Shown here: positions 25,027 to 34,993 of the stretch, piece by piece | How positions within the stretch are numbered: the stretch's first letter is position 1 | Layout: every line of letters starts with the position of its first letter | DNA from: Nitrobacteraceae bacterium AZCC 1564 | GTDB taxonomy: Bacteria > Pseudomonadota > Alphaproteobacteria > Rhizobiales > Xanthobacteraceae | Length of the DNA stretch: 64,000 nt | Reading direction: 5' to 3' | Assembly: GCA_036924835.1 (NCBI GenBank) | Contig: JBAGRR010000001.1 | Coordinates: forward strand, 930,001-994,000 | The notes under the pieces: generated by a model | Seen by the model: only the letters and a program-made list of their open reading frames with translations | What the model was told of the DNA's origin: nothing | Database searches by the model: none | Position numbers and translations under genes: made by a program

Positions 25027-27881
25027 GCACGCGCAACAAGTCCTCCCCCGCCGTCTCCGGATTGAATTTCGCGCTGACACACAGTCGAAGGATCTGCGTC
25101 AGATCGTGATACAGCCGTGCGGCTGCGCGCAGCGTATCGGCGTCGGACTGTGACAGAACCCCGAGCGTCGCTGCGTTGGCGAGAACCTGCACGGTGCTGA
25201 CATTGAGGATGCCGGGCTGATCCGCTGCGTGTATCAACTGAAGATACTGCGCGATGAACTCGATATCGATCATGCCGCCAGCGGCATACTTCAGGTCCCA
25301 AACATCACTCTCGCCTTTTTCCTCGGCGATAGCGCGGCGCATCTCAAGCACGTCGTTGGCGATAATGCGCGTGTCGCGGCGGCGTGTCAGCACGTCGCGG
25401 ATCACCTGCTCTATCTTTGCCTTGAATTCAAGCGAAGAAGAAATCACCCTGGCTCGCGTCAGCGCCATGTGCTCCCACGTCCACGCTTCGTGCTGCTGAT
25501 ATTCAGCAAACGCGTCGATGCGCGACGCGAGCGGCCCGGCACGACCCGATGGCCGCAACCGCATATCGATCTCGTACAGTACGCCGTAGTTGGTACGTGT
25601 CGTGAACGCACTGATGAGACGCTGGGTGAGCCGCGCAAAATACTGCGAGCCGTGCAACGACTTGGCACCATTCGAATCCGGATTCTCATGATCGAAGTCA
25701 TAGATCAGGATCAGGTCCAGATCGGAGGACGCCGTCATCTCGCGGCTGCCGAGCTTACCCATCGCCACGATCGCCGTTTCCTGCTCAGGAATCCGGCCAT
25801 GCTGCTCGGCAAACTGATCCATGACGAGGCCATGGACCGTGTGAGCAATCCCTTCCGCAACATCGGCGAACGCAATGCCGGCTTCCCGCGCAGATACGGT
25901 ACCGGAAAGAATGCGCGTGCCGATCAGGAACAGGCTTTCCTGCCCAAACAATCGTAAGCGGTCGAGAAACTCTTCGTAAGAGTTTGCGTCCGCCAACGTC
26001 GCAGCAAGGCGTGCCGACAGCTCATTTTGATCCGGCATAGCTCCGAAGAAGCGTGGATCAATCAACCCATCCACGATCTGCGGCTGCCGTGCCAGCATGT
26101 CGCCTAAACGCGGCGCAGCGCCAAGAACGAGCGCGACCAGCGCCACCAGTTCCTTGTTCTGACTCAGTAAAGAGATCAACCGTCCACCGCGCTGCAACGC
26201 CTGCAGGAAACGATCGAACGCCATCACCGCGTTGTCTGGCTCTTCTGCACGGGACAGCCCACGGATGAGGTCTGGGACGAACTCCTGAAAGGCCTGGCGG
26301 GTCGCGTCGACCTTGAACACGCGGTACTCTCCGACGACCCAGCGCTGAACGGTCTCGGCCGCCAATCTCGGCTTCTCGAACCCCAGATTGAGAAGATGAT
26401 CCACGAGCCGCGGGTCCTCGGGGCCCGCGCCGTAGTTGATGTCCGGCGACGTTTCGGCGCTGGAATCCCCCTCGAAGAGCCGGCCATAGTGGCTCTGCAC
26501 GCAGTTCAGGTGAGCCAGCAGATCCTTCGCAAAATCATCGCGGTTCTTGTATCCGAAGAACCGGGCAAACCGCTCGACAGCCTCTGCATCGGCGGGGAGC
26601 GAATGCGTTTGTTCGTCAGCGACCATTTGCAGACGATGCTCGACGCGGCGCAGGAACGTGTAGGCGGACGTCAACTCGTCACGCGCCTCGAATGTGATCC
26701 AGTTGCCTGCGGCCAGAACTTCCAAGGTTTCCAGCGTCGGGCGCGTTCGCAGCTCGGGATGCCGGCCGCCCGCGATCAGTTGTTGCGTCTGCGCGAAAAA
26801 TTCAATCTCTCGAATGCCGCCGCGGCCGACCTTGACGTTATGCCCTTCGACAGAAATCTCGCTCTGACCACGATACGTCTGCATCTGACGCTTCATGTCA
26901 TGAATGTCGGTCAGCGCTGCGAAGTCGAGATGCTTGCGCCAGACGAAGGGCGCGATGTCCGTCAGCAACGCGTTGCCTGCCTTGAGCATCACCCGCACAA
27001 GGCAATGCCTTGATCATGGCAGCGCGTTCCCAGGTCCGCCCCTCCCGCTCGTAGTAGTGCAACGCCGCCGCCGTTGAGACAGCGACGGGGGTCGATGCGG
27101 GATCAGGCCGCAGCCGCAGGTCTACACGGAAGACATATCCATCGCCAGTACGCTGCTGCAGAATTCGCGGCAATCCTTGCGCGATCTTGACAAAGAACGG
27201 CGAAGGATCGAGCCCTTCGGCCAGTACCGGCGTTTCGAGATCGTAAAACACGATCAAGTCGATATCGCTCGAGTAGTTCAGCTCGCCGGCTCCCATCTTG
27301 CCCATGGCGAGCACGATAAGACCTGTTCCGTCTTCAGGATGATCGGCATCAGGTGGTAACAGCCGGCCGCGCGCGGCCTCCTGCATCAGCAGGAAACGGA
27401 TGGCACATTGGACCGACGTGACGGCAATGTCGGTGAGCGCCTTGGTCACATGCATCACGGGCCACACTCCACCGATGTCGCACAAGGCAATCATCAGCGC
27501 GGCCTCGGACTTCATACGGCGCAAAGCGGATATGACGTCGGCTTCGGTTGACGCCGCTGCGACCTCAGCGACCGCATTGTCGATCAGTGCAGCCACATGA
27601 TTGTCCGGGTCGCATTGAAGCAACCGCAGCGTCCGCCCCGCGTCGAATCTGATCAGATCGAACAGGTAAGGAGAAGCCTCGGCAATTCCCGCGAGGATCG
27701 ATTTCGCATGAGGGAAACGAGCGCTGATCTCTTCAAGCGCACGCGCATGCTCGGGCGAGATTTCGCCAAACCAGTCCGCGAGACGCCGTTCCGCCTCTTC
27801 AGGCTCAGACAAGTGGGGCCCGGTTACAAGACGCGCAGCCAGATACGGCCGATCCGCGTCGCCCGTCGCGGTAGACATCAT
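24917..27881 (-). pseudogene. glnE: glnE, glutamine synthetase adenylyltransferase/deadenylase, frameshifted
   Basis: GlnE adds AMP to and removes it from glutamine synthetase in response to nitrogen status. The gene is split into two overlapping frames. An N-terminal part (27881 down to about 26985) ends in frame-shifted sequence after PCAGDA. A C-terminal part (from about 26983 to 24917, openly readable from a GTG at 26998) starts LKAGNALLTDIAPFVW. Dropping one base near 26984 (minus strand GCTCAAGG to GCTAAGG) restores a single chain of about 987 residues, the normal length. Both nucleotidyltransferase halves keep their catalytic patterns: SSDIDLIVFYD in the first and SSDLDLILIYD in the second. 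The gene is therefore either a recent mutant, two cooperating pieces, or a sequencing error. It follows the histidine kinase gene with a four-base overlap. Confidence 0.85.
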
Positions 27882-29317
27882 ACGTTCTTTTGTTCCACGC
27901 CCCGGCTCGGGATCACAAGCGTCACGCGCAGCCCCGGCTGGCTATCCGCGAGTCGCAGGTCGCCACCATGCAACGTCGCGACGGCCGAGGCCAGACTTAA
28001 CCCGAGCCCCGACCCCGGTTGTGTGCGGCTGGCTTCAAGCCGGACAAATCGCTCGACCGCGCGCTGGCGGTCGGCCTCGGGAACTCCCGGACCGTGGTCT
28101 GTGACACTGAGGTGAACATTGTCGCCTTCCCGCCGGGCTTCGATCAGAATATCAGGGGCTTTGTCGACGGCATTCTTGTCGAGTGAACAAGATTCTGCAG
28201 CAGATGCAATCGGTTGGCCGTATTTGATGGCATTTTCGACGAGATTGGCGAGTGCCTGGCTGATCAACTCACGATTGCCGTGGATCGTTGCGCCTTCCGT
28301 CTTCACCGCGAGTGATAGACCCTTATCCTCCGCGAGGGGCTCATAGAGCTCCTGAATACCCTCCGCCACCTCGGCGGCATTAAAATCGATCATGTTATCG
28401 CGGGCCTGTCCCGACTCGGCGCGCGCAATCATCAACAGTGCGTTGAAAGTCCGGATGAGACCATCCGACTCGTCGATCGTCCGTTCCAGAGCGGCGCGGT
28501 ACTCGCTTTCATTGTCCGCCTTAGCCAGCGCCTCCTCGGCACGGTTTCGGAGCCGCGTCAGCGGGGTCTTGAGGTCGTGCGCGATGTTGTCGGAGACTTC
28601 TTTGAGCCCCGCCATCAGCGCCTCGATGCGCTCCAGCATCGCGTTGAGATTTTCGGCAAGACGATCAAGTTCGTCGCCGCTGCGCCCAACGGGTAACCGC
28701 TCGCTCAGGTCACCCGCCATAATGCGCTGGGTCGTGCCGGTCATCGCATCAATCCTGTGCAGCACGCGACGCGCAACGAAAATGCCGCCGCCGAGTCCAA
28801 GCACTATGACGATGAGCAGCGACCACTGCGCCGCCTTTGCCACAATACCGAACAGCCTGCGTCGCTCTTCAAGATCACGGCCGATTAGCAGGCGAAACCC
28901 ACCGGGAAGCTGCGAGACACGTACAAGCGCATAGTGACTCCTGGTGTCGGTTTCATCGAGCCGCGTGTAGAACGTCTCCGCCCAGCCTGGATGATCCATG
29001 ACGCCGGGTGCAAGCGAGGCAATATTGCCAGCAACACCCTGCCCTTGTGATGTTGTGATCAGATAAAGATTAGCACCGGGCCGCAGCGCGCGCGCCTCAA
29101 TTGCCGACACAAGCCCCCGAAGCCCTGCCCGCGAATACTGATCCGTGAGCTCGCTGAGTTCGGAGTTGACGGTCTCGGTAATCTGTTCGGTGATCATGCG
29201 GCGGGTGTTCCAGGCGAAATAGCCCAACAGCGACGCCGCAAATAGTGCAAAAAGAAACAAATAGACCAGCGTCAATCGAAACGCTGTGGTCCGGATCAGT
29301 TTACCGAATGCCGTCAC
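27878..29317 (-). CDS. Sensor histidine kinase of the degP-linked two-component system
   Basis: Membrane histidine kinase with two N-terminal TM helices: one at about 13-35 (LVYLFLFALFAASLLGYF) and the second near 160-180. A periplasmic sensor lies between them, followed by a HAMP domain with ATQRIMAGDLSERLP-like features. The HisKA H-box is NIAHDLKTPLTRL (H247). The ATPase motifs are NLVENAIKYG, DHGPGVPE and GSGLGLSLA. The GTG at 29317 gives 479 residues and overlaps the response regulator stop by 17 bases. The longer open frame to 29410 lies inside the regulator gene and is not preferred. By its position after degP it may respond to envelope stress. Confidence 0.88.
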   Translation of the reverse strand: MTAFGKLIRTTAFRLTLVYLFLFALFAASLLGYFAWNTRRMITEQITETVNSELSELTDQYSRAGLRGLVSAIEARALRPGANLYLITTSQGQGVAGNIASLAPGVMDHPGWAETFYTRLDETDTRSHYALVRVSQLPGGFRLLIGRDLEERRRLFGIVAKAAQWSLLIVIVLGLGGGIFVARRVLHRIDAMTGTTQRIMAGDLSERLPVGRSGDELDRLAENLNAMLERIEALMAGLKEVSDNIAHDLKTPLTRLRNRAEEALAKADNESEYRAALERTIDESDGLIRTFNALLMIARAESGQARDNMIDFNAAEVAEGIQELYEPLAEDKGLSLAVKTEGATIHGNRELISQALANLVENAIKYGQPIASAAESCSLDKNAVDKAPDILIEARREGDNVHLSVTDHGPGVPEADRQRAVERFVRLEASRTQPGSGLGLSLASAVATLHGGDLRLADSQPGLRVTLVIPSRGVEQKNV

Positions 29318-29981
29318 GTACCATATATCCCGCACCACGAATGGTGTGCAGCAGGGGGCGATCGTAGCCCTTGTCGATTTTCGAGCGCAGCCGCGAGATA
29401 TGAACGTCAATTACGTTTGTCTGCGGATCAAAATGATAATCCCAAACATTCTCAAGCAGCATGGTGCGCGTGACCACTTGCCCTGCATGCTTCATCAGAT
29501 ATTCCAGCAGTCGAAATTCGCGCGGCTGCAGCGTGATCTCGGACGTCCCGCGCACCACGCGATGCGACAGCCGGTCCAATTCGAGATCGCCGACGCGATA
29601 AATGGTGTCTTCGGATGGCCCTCCCTTGCGGCGTGAGAGCACTTCAACGCGCGCCAGCAGTTCAGCGAATGAATAAGGCTTTGGCAGGTAATCGTCGCCG
29701 CCGGAACGAAGTCCCTTGATGCGATCGTCGACCTGCCCGAGTGCCGAGAGAATAAGCGCCGGAGTATGATTGCCTTTGCCGCGTAGGGTGCCAATGATCG
29801 AAAGCCCGTCGCGCTTCGGAAGCATCCGGTCGATCACCAAAACGTCGTACTCGCCAGTCTCGGCCAGTGCGAGGCCTTCCTCGCCGTCTGCAGCAAGATC
29901 GGCGATATGCCCCACCTCGCGAAACGCTTTAACGAGGTAGTCCGCCGACTCGCGGTCGTCTTCAACGATGAGCAGTCGCAT
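29301..29981 (-). CDS. OmpR-family response regulator
   Basis: DNA-binding regulator partnered with the kinase encoded just downstream. From ATG 29981 it has 226 residues. The frame is open further upstream, but that part covers hairpin-rich non-coding DNA. The receiver domain has VEDD at 6-9, the phosphorylated Asp at 51 (VLVIDRMLP) and the conserved Lys in LPKPYS. The C-terminal winged helix (about 130-222) has LQPREFRLLEYLM and TNVIDVHISRLRSKID, the recognition helix of the OmpR/PhoB class. Likely targets include degP and envelope genes, by inference from position. Confidence 0.92.
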   Translation of the reverse strand: MRLLIVEDDRESADYLVKAFREVGHIADLAADGEEGLALAETGEYDVLVIDRMLPKRDGLSIIGTLRGKGNHTPALILSALGQVDDRIKGLRSGGDDYLPKPYSFAELLARVEVLSRRKGGPSEDTIYRVGDLELDRLSHRVVRGTSEITLQPREFRLLEYLMKHAGQVVTRTMLLENVWDYHFDPQTNVIDVHISRLRSKIDKGYDRPLLHTIRGAGYMVRDGIR

Positions 29982-30302
29982 TTTTGATTCGGTCTGAGGC
30001 CAAACAGCTGTGCTTTGTATCACCATGGCGCGATGCAAGTCCTCATGCAAGCCGCGGGGCGGTCCCAGGCTCCATAAAGGGAAACGGGCGGCGAAGCTGG
30101 GGAGACTCCGCCGCCCGCCGCACGACCGACTGGAGTGCGATCGCGCTTTCTTTCGACGAAGGGGGGCGTATTCCGTCGAAAGTGGGGAACGAGGGATGGG
30201 CTTTTGACCCATCCCCGGGAAGGAGCCGTCGGCGGGGGCGAAAATGCCGGCGACAACTCCCCATTTGATGCTCCGCGCCTTACGGAACGGAGCAATCCAT
30301 CA
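29982..30302 (-). other. Hairpin-rich non-coding stretch between degP and its downstream regulator
   Basis: No gene is seen in these 321 bases. Three good inverted repeats follow one another: GGGATGGG/CCCATCCC (30193-30215, 7-base loop), CTTTCGACG/CGTCGAAAG (30150-30182, 15-base loop) and GGGCGGCG/CGCCGCCC (30086-30116, 15-base loop). On the minus strand the last is followed by GTTTCCCTTT, and the loops of the last two are C-rich. This may be the degP 3' UTR with a terminator, a small RNA, or the leader of the regulator gene. Confidence 0.5.
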
Positions 30303-31868
30303 TCAGCCCTTGGACACCGGCAGCGCGACGAAGCGCGAGGAGTCACCCGAGCGAACACGTACCAGCACGCTGTTCTTGTTCTCGGCGCGCGCGGTGGTCA
30401 GCGCTTCGCGAACCTCGCCCGGCGAGGCGACCAGCTTGCCGCCAACTTCAAGGATGACATCGCCTTCCTTGAAGCCACGTTCGGCTGACGGGCTGTTCGG
30501 GTCGACGTCGGTCACGACGACCCCGTCCTTGCCCGCACCCGCGACACTGTTTGCCGGAGCCAAGGTCAGACCGAGATTCGGCACTGTTGTCCCGCGATCC
30601 GGGCGACCACGGTCGTTCTGGTCGGTATCGGCCTTCGCGGCTTTCGCGTTCGGCAGTTCACCCAGCGTCATACTGAGGGTCTTGTCCTGTCCCTTGTGGA
30701 GCACGGTGAGCTTGATCGTGGTTCCGGGCGCCATGCCGCCGATGGTGCGAGCAAGCTCACGCGCATCCTTGACCGGCTGATCATTTACCCGCGTGATGAT
30801 GTCACCGGATTCGATGCCTGCCTTCGCCGCCGGACCACCTGCCTGCGGTTCAGCCACCAGGGCACCTTCGGTCTTCTTCAGACCGAGGCTGTCCGCGATC
30901 TCGGGCGTCACTTGCTGGATCTGAACGCCGATCCAGCCGCGGCTGACCGAGCCCTTGTCCTGCAACTGCTTAACGACGCTCTTCACCGTCGCCGCCGGAA
31001 TCGCGAAGGCAATGCCAACGCTGCCGCCGGACGGCGAATAAATCGCGGTGTTCACGCCCACAACGTCGCCCTCGGTATTGAAGGTCGGGCCACCGGAGTT
31101 CCCTTTGTTAACCGGCGCGTCGATCTGGATGAAATCGTCGTACGGACCGCTGCCGATGTCACGACCGCGCGCCGAAACGATACCCGCCGTCACGGTGCCG
31201 CCGAGGCCGAACGGGTTGCCGACTGCGAGCACCCAATCGCCAATACGAGGTTGACCGTCGGCAAGCTTCGCGAACGGGAAGTTGCTGATGCCATCCACCT
31301 TGATGAGAGCAAGGTCTGTACGCGAATCCGTGCCAATCACTTTCGCGGTGTGAATCTTGCCGTCGTCGGTGGTCACCTCGACCTTCTCGGCGCCGTCAAC
31401 GACGTGATTGTTGGTCACGGCATAGCCGTCAGCCGAGATGAAGAAACCCGAGCCCTGACCGGTCACCATCTGACCACGGTTACGGCCGCCGCGTCCGCCC
31501 GGGAAGCCATCCGGACCACCAAAGCGACGGAAGAAACGTTCCATCGGAGATCCCGGAGGGAACGGAGAATCTTCAAGAGCACTCTCCGGCGTCTTCTCGT
31601 TGATCTTCACGCGAACCGAGATAACGGACGGTTTCACGCGCTCAACGATATCGGCAAAGCCGATCGGCTGTTGAACCTGGCGAACTTCTTTATTGACCTG
31701 CGCATACGCCGAAGAGGTCAGCACATCGACATTGTTCAGCGCCGGGCTAAAGCCATACGCAGCAACACCGAGACCAGCGACCACCGACGCCATCAGCGCA
31801 AACTTGCGCGCAGACAACAGCGTGCGACGTGGAGCAGAGTCCGAAGGAAGATTAGAATGGTTAGGCAT
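30303..31868 (-). CDS. degP: DegP/HtrA-type periplasmic serine protease
   Basis: Do-family chaperone-protease of the envelope that removes misfolded proteins. The ATG at 31868 has GGAGA seven bases upstream and gives 521 residues. A long signal anchor is at about 22-41. The catalytic triad is H155 (NNHVVDG), D185 (DSRTDLALIK) and S258 (KGNSGGPTF). A Gly/Arg-rich loop (about 117-134) is the LA-loop region. Two PDZ domains follow, at about 290-380 and 420-505. It lies between the ccm genes and the two-component pair, as in related rhizobia. Confidence 0.95.
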   Translation of the reverse strand: MPNHSNLPSDSAPRRTLLSARKFALMASVVAGLGVAAYGFSPALNNVDVLTSSAYAQVNKEVRQVQQPIGFADIVERVKPSVISVRVKINEKTPESALEDSPFPPGSPMERFFRRFGGPDGFPGGRGGRNRGQMVTGQGSGFFISADGYAVTNNHVVDGAEKVEVTTDDGKIHTAKVIGTDSRTDLALIKVDGISNFPFAKLADGQPRIGDWVLAVGNPFGLGGTVTAGIVSARGRDIGSGPYDDFIQIDAPVNKGNSGGPTFNTEGDVVGVNTAIYSPSGGSVGIAFAIPAATVKSVVKQLQDKGSVSRGWIGVQIQQVTPEIADSLGLKKTEGALVAEPQAGGPAAKAGIESGDIITRVNDQPVKDARELARTIGGMAPGTTIKLTVLHKGQDKTLSMTLGELPNAKAAKADTDQNDRGRPDRGTTVPNLGLTLAPANSVAGAGKDGVVVTDVDPNSPSAERGFKEGDVILEVGGKLVASPGEVREALTTARAENKNSVLVRVRSGDSSRFVALPVSKG

Positions 31869-31999
31869 GAATGATCTCCAGGGGGCAAAACTCGTGGTGC
31901 AGCTGTGCACCTGTCCTCTGGAAGATGGACTTCGCGGCCTTACCGCGCACTGACAGGGGAATTAATGTTTTGTAATAAAGATGGCGCCGGAAAAGCCCA

Positions 32000-32500
32000 T
32001 CAGACCGGCTTGTTCATTGATTCTTCATCGGCAATGAGCTTCTCGAGCCGAGCCGCTTCATCAGGGCTGAGTTGGAATGTCGCACCTTCCTCATCCTCAG
32101 CCACGCGGTTGCGGCGGCGGTTGTAGAACCACAAAGCTACACCACCACCGATCAAGGCGAGAGGCGGGATCAACCACAGCACGAGCGTGTGCCCTTCGAG
32201 GCGTGGTTTCAGCAGAACGAATTCACCGTAGCGCGACACCAGGAAATCCATGACCTGCGCATCGGTATAGCCAGCAGCGATGCGCTCGCGCACCAGCAGG
32301 CGCAAGTCTCGCGCCAGCGGCGCATCGGAATCGTCGATCGATTGGTTCTGGCAGACCATGCAGCGCAGTTCGCGCGACAGCGCCCGTGCCCGCGCTTCCT
32401 GCTCGGGATTCGCCATGACCTCGTCAGGCTGAACGGCATGAACCAGTGACGGAGCCAACAGCAATGCCGCCAACAAGACAGGGATGATGCGTTTCATCAT
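32000..32500 (-). CDS. ccmH: Cytochrome c maturation protein CcmH (CycL)
   Basis: Periplasmic thiol-redox protein that keeps apocytochrome c cysteines reduced for haem attachment. From ATG 32500 it has 166 residues. The signal peptide MMKRIIPVLLAALLLAPS is followed by LRCMVCQNQS with the redox pair C47 and C50. A single C-terminal TM helix (about 105-125) and an acidic tail end the chain. It begins five bases after the ccmF stop codon, so it is part of the ccmI-E-F-H operon. Confidence 0.95.
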   Translation of the reverse strand: MMKRIIPVLLAALLLAPSLVHAVQPDEVMANPEQEARARALSRELRCMVCQNQSIDDSDAPLARDLRLLVRERIAAGYTDAQVMDFLVSRYGEFVLLKPRLEGHTLVLWLIPPLALIGGGVALWFYNRRRNRVAEDEEGATFQLSPDEAARLEKLIADEESMNKPV

Positions 32501-32504
32501 GGCC

Positions 32505-34487
32505 CTACTCCGCAGGCTGCAACGCGCGCGACGCCTTCGCAGGCTTTGGCGCTCCGACACGCAGCCGCCGGTCGGACAACGACAGCAGGCCGCCAAACGC
32601 CATCAACACAGGTCCGAACCAGATCAGCAGCACCATCGGCTTATAATAGGCACGAACGGCTATCGAACCGTCGGTATGCTCGTCACCCAACGAGACGTAA
32701 AGTTGGCTTACGCCGCGCGTGAGCAGTGCAGCCTCGGTTGTCGACATGCCGCGCGTGGCGAAGTTGCGCTTTGACGGCGTCATCACCCCGATGGGCTTGC
32801 CATCACGGGTCACAGTGAACTGCGAAACTTGTGCACGAAAGTTCGGCCCCTGCTGCTGGGTGATGCTATCGAGCTTGACCTCGTACCCGCCGACCTGCGC
32901 GACATCCCCCGGCTTCATGGACGCGATGCGTTCGCTGTTCCAGGTCGTCTCGCAGACGATTCCGATGAGCGCAATGCCGAGACCGGCATGGGCAAAGGCG
33001 GCTCCCCAAGCCGAACGCGGCAGCCCACGAGCGCGGCGCAGCGACGTCACGAACGGCACGCGAAATAGCTGCGCGCGCTCAACGATATCACTCAGTGCGC
33101 CCGCGATGACGAAGACAGCAACACCGATCATCAATGGCGCAAACGCCCCGCCGCCGCGTGTCCATGCCCAGACCACCGCGATGGTGACCAGCGCGACAAT
33201 ACCGGCAGCCGTCAGCCGCTGCGCAGCACCGAGAAGATCGCCGCGCTTCCAGGCAAGGAGCGGCCCGAACGGCACAGCCAATAACAGCGGCAGGAACAAC
33301 GGCGCAAACGTCAAATTGAAGAACGGCGCGCCAACGGAAATCTTGTCGCCGGTCAGGACCTCAAGCGCCAGGGGATACAGCGTTCCGATGAACACCGTGG
33401 CACAGGCCGTGGTCAACAGCAGGTTGTTCAGCACCAATGCGCCCTCGCGCGAGATCGGTGCGAATAGTCCCCCTTGCTTCAGGGCCGACGCACGCCAAGC
33501 GTAAAGGCTAAGGCTGCCGCCAATGAAGAGGCAGAGGATCATCAGGATGAACACGCCGCGAGCCGGGTCGCTGGCGAAGGTGTGAACCGAGGTCAGCACG
33601 CCGGAGCGCACGAGGAATGTGCCCAGCAGCGACAGCGAGAATGTGAGAATGGCGAGCAGAATCGTCCAAACCTTGAGTGCGTCGCGCTTTTCCATCACCA
33701 CAGCGGAGTGCAGTAGCGCCGTCCCCGCGAGCCATGGCATCAGCGAGGCGTTCTCGACCGGATCCCAGAACCACCAGCCGCCCCAACCGAGCTCGTAATA
33801 GGCCCAATACGACCCCATCGCGATGCCGAGCGTCAGGAATATCCATGCCATCAGCGTCCATGGCCGTACCCACCGCGCCCATGCCGCATCGATGCGGCCC
33901 TCGATCAGCGCGGCCACGGCGAACGAGAACGAGATCGAGAACCCGACGTAGCCGAGATAAAGCATCGGTGGATGCACAGCGAGGCCAATGTCCTGCAGGA
34001 CCGGATTGAGATCGCGTCCTTCGATCGGCGGGTTGGCGATCCGCAGGAACGGGTTCGATGTCAGCAGAATGAAAAGATAGAACGCGGTGCCGACCCACGC
34101 TTGCGCCGCCAGCACATGAGCACGCAGCGACAATGGCAGATTGTTTCCAAACGCCGCGACAAGGCCGCCGAACAGCGAAAGGATGAGCACCCACAGCAGC
34201 ATGGACCCTTCGTGGTTCCCCCACACGCCAGTGATTTTGTAGATCAGCGGCTTCAGCGAATGCGAGTTCTCATACACATTCGCCACGGAGAAATCCGAGG
34301 TGACATGGAGGTATGTCAGAGCTGCAAATGACGCCGCTGCGAACATGAACTGCGTGAGCGCAGTGGAACGCGCGACGTTCATCAGCGCCGGATCACGCAG
34401 GCGCGCACCAACGACGGGTACCACCGCCTGGATCAACGCCAGTGCCAATGCCAGGACCAGTGCGTAATGTCCCGCCTCCGCAATCAT
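32505..34487 (-). CDS. ccmF: Cytochrome c haem lyase subunit CcmF (CycK)
   Basis: Multi-span inner-membrane protein that takes haem from CcmE and joins it to apocytochrome c with CcmH and CcmI. It has 660 residues and about 15 TM helices. The tryptophan-rich haem-handling WWD motif is seen as [19 protein letters not shown] near residue 240, with the flanking conserved His residues in the helices around it. It overlaps ccmE by four bases. Confidence 0.96.
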   Translation of the reverse strand: MIAEAGHYALVLALALALIQAVVPVVGARLRDPALMNVARSTALTQFMFAAASFAALTYLHVTSDFSVANVYENSHSLKPLIYKITGVWGNHEGSMLLWVLILSLFGGLVAAFGNNLPLSLRAHVLAAQAWVGTAFYLFILLTSNPFLRIANPPIEGRDLNPVLQDIGLAVHPPMLYLGYVGFSISFSFAVAALIEGRIDAAWARWVRPWTLMAWIFLTLGIAMGSYWAYYELGWGGWWFWDPVENASLMPWLAGTALLHSAVVMEKRDALKVWTILLAILTFSLSLLGTFLVRSGVLTSVHTFASDPARGVFILMILCLFIGGSLSLYAWRASALKQGGLFAPISREGALVLNNLLLTTACATVFIGTLYPLALEVLTGDKISVGAPFFNLTFAPLFLPLLLAVPFGPLLAWKRGDLLGAAQRLTAAGIVALVTIAVVWAWTRGGGAFAPLMIGVAVFVIAGALSDIVERAQLFRVPFVTSLRRARGLPRSAWGAAFAHAGLGIALIGIVCETTWNSERIASMKPGDVAQVGGYEVKLDSITQQQGPNFRAQVSQFTVTRDGKPIGVMTPSKRNFATRGMSTTEAALLTRGVSQLYVSLGDEHTDGSIAVRAYYKPMVLLIWFGPVLMAFGGLLSLSDRRLRVGAPKPAKASRALQPAE

Positions 34488-34957
34488 TTCGCGGCTCCCT
34501 GCACATCGGATGTCTTCTTCTCGTAGTTGTCCTTCCAGTGGCCTTCTTTCTTGAGTTCATCGGCCACGGCCTTGGGCATGTACGTTTCGTCGTGTTTGGC
34601 CAGCACGGTATCGGCTTTGAACACGCCGCTTGCGTCGAGTGAACCTTCGGAGATCACGCCCTGCCCTTCACGAAACAGATCCGGCAGGATTCCCTGAAAG
34701 GTCACCGGCACCGAAGCTTTGCCGTCCGTCACCTGAAATTTCACCTTGAGATTCTCGCCACGGACCAGCGATCCGTTTTCGACTAAGCCACCCAATCGAA
34801 ACCGCTGGCCGGGCGCGATGTGCTTTTCGGCAATACTTCCAGGCGTTGTGAAAAACACAATGGAATCACGCAGGGCGTTGAGGACCAGTGCAGCAGCAAT
34901 CGCGAGCACCGCCAGTGCTCCGCCAATCAAAGTCAGTCGCCGTTGCTTACGCGTCAT
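34484..34957 (-). CDS. ccmE: Cytochrome c maturation haem chaperone CcmE (CycJ)
   Basis: CcmE is a membrane-anchored periplasmic haem chaperone that binds haem covalently. It has 157 residues: a basic N-terminus, one TM helix (about 8-28), an OB-fold beta-barrel with [12 protein letters not shown], and the haem-binding segment [10 protein letters not shown] with H122 and Y126. It overlaps ccmF by four bases. A half copy of a palindromic repeat separates it from ccmI. Confidence 0.96.
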   Translation of the reverse strand: MTRKQRRLTLIGGALAVLAIAAALVLNALRDSIVFFTTPGSIAEKHIAPGQRFRLGGLVENGSLVRGENLKVKFQVTDGKASVPVTFQGILPDLFREGQGVISEGSLDASGVFKADTVLAKHDETYMPKAVADELKKEGHWKDNYEKKTSDVQGAAK

Positions 34958-34960
34958 GCT

Positions 34961-34993
34961 CTAGTGTCCCGGTTCTAACGTTCGCATCACTAG
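34961..34993. repeat. Palindromic intergenic repeat, family 1 (half copy)
   Basis: CTAGTGTCCCGGTTCTAACG continues TTCGCATCACTAG. It keeps the outer arm CTAGTGTCCC of family 1 and a closing CACTAG, but lacks the long centre. It lies inside the ccm operon between ccmI and ccmE and overlaps the last codons of ccmI. Confidence 0.55.

Noticed and set aside
29982-30212. N-terminal extension of the response regulator
   Set aside because: The frame is open, but it covers three hairpins, has poor codon pattern and starts far from any ribosome-binding site. ATG 29981 starts exactly at the receiver domain.
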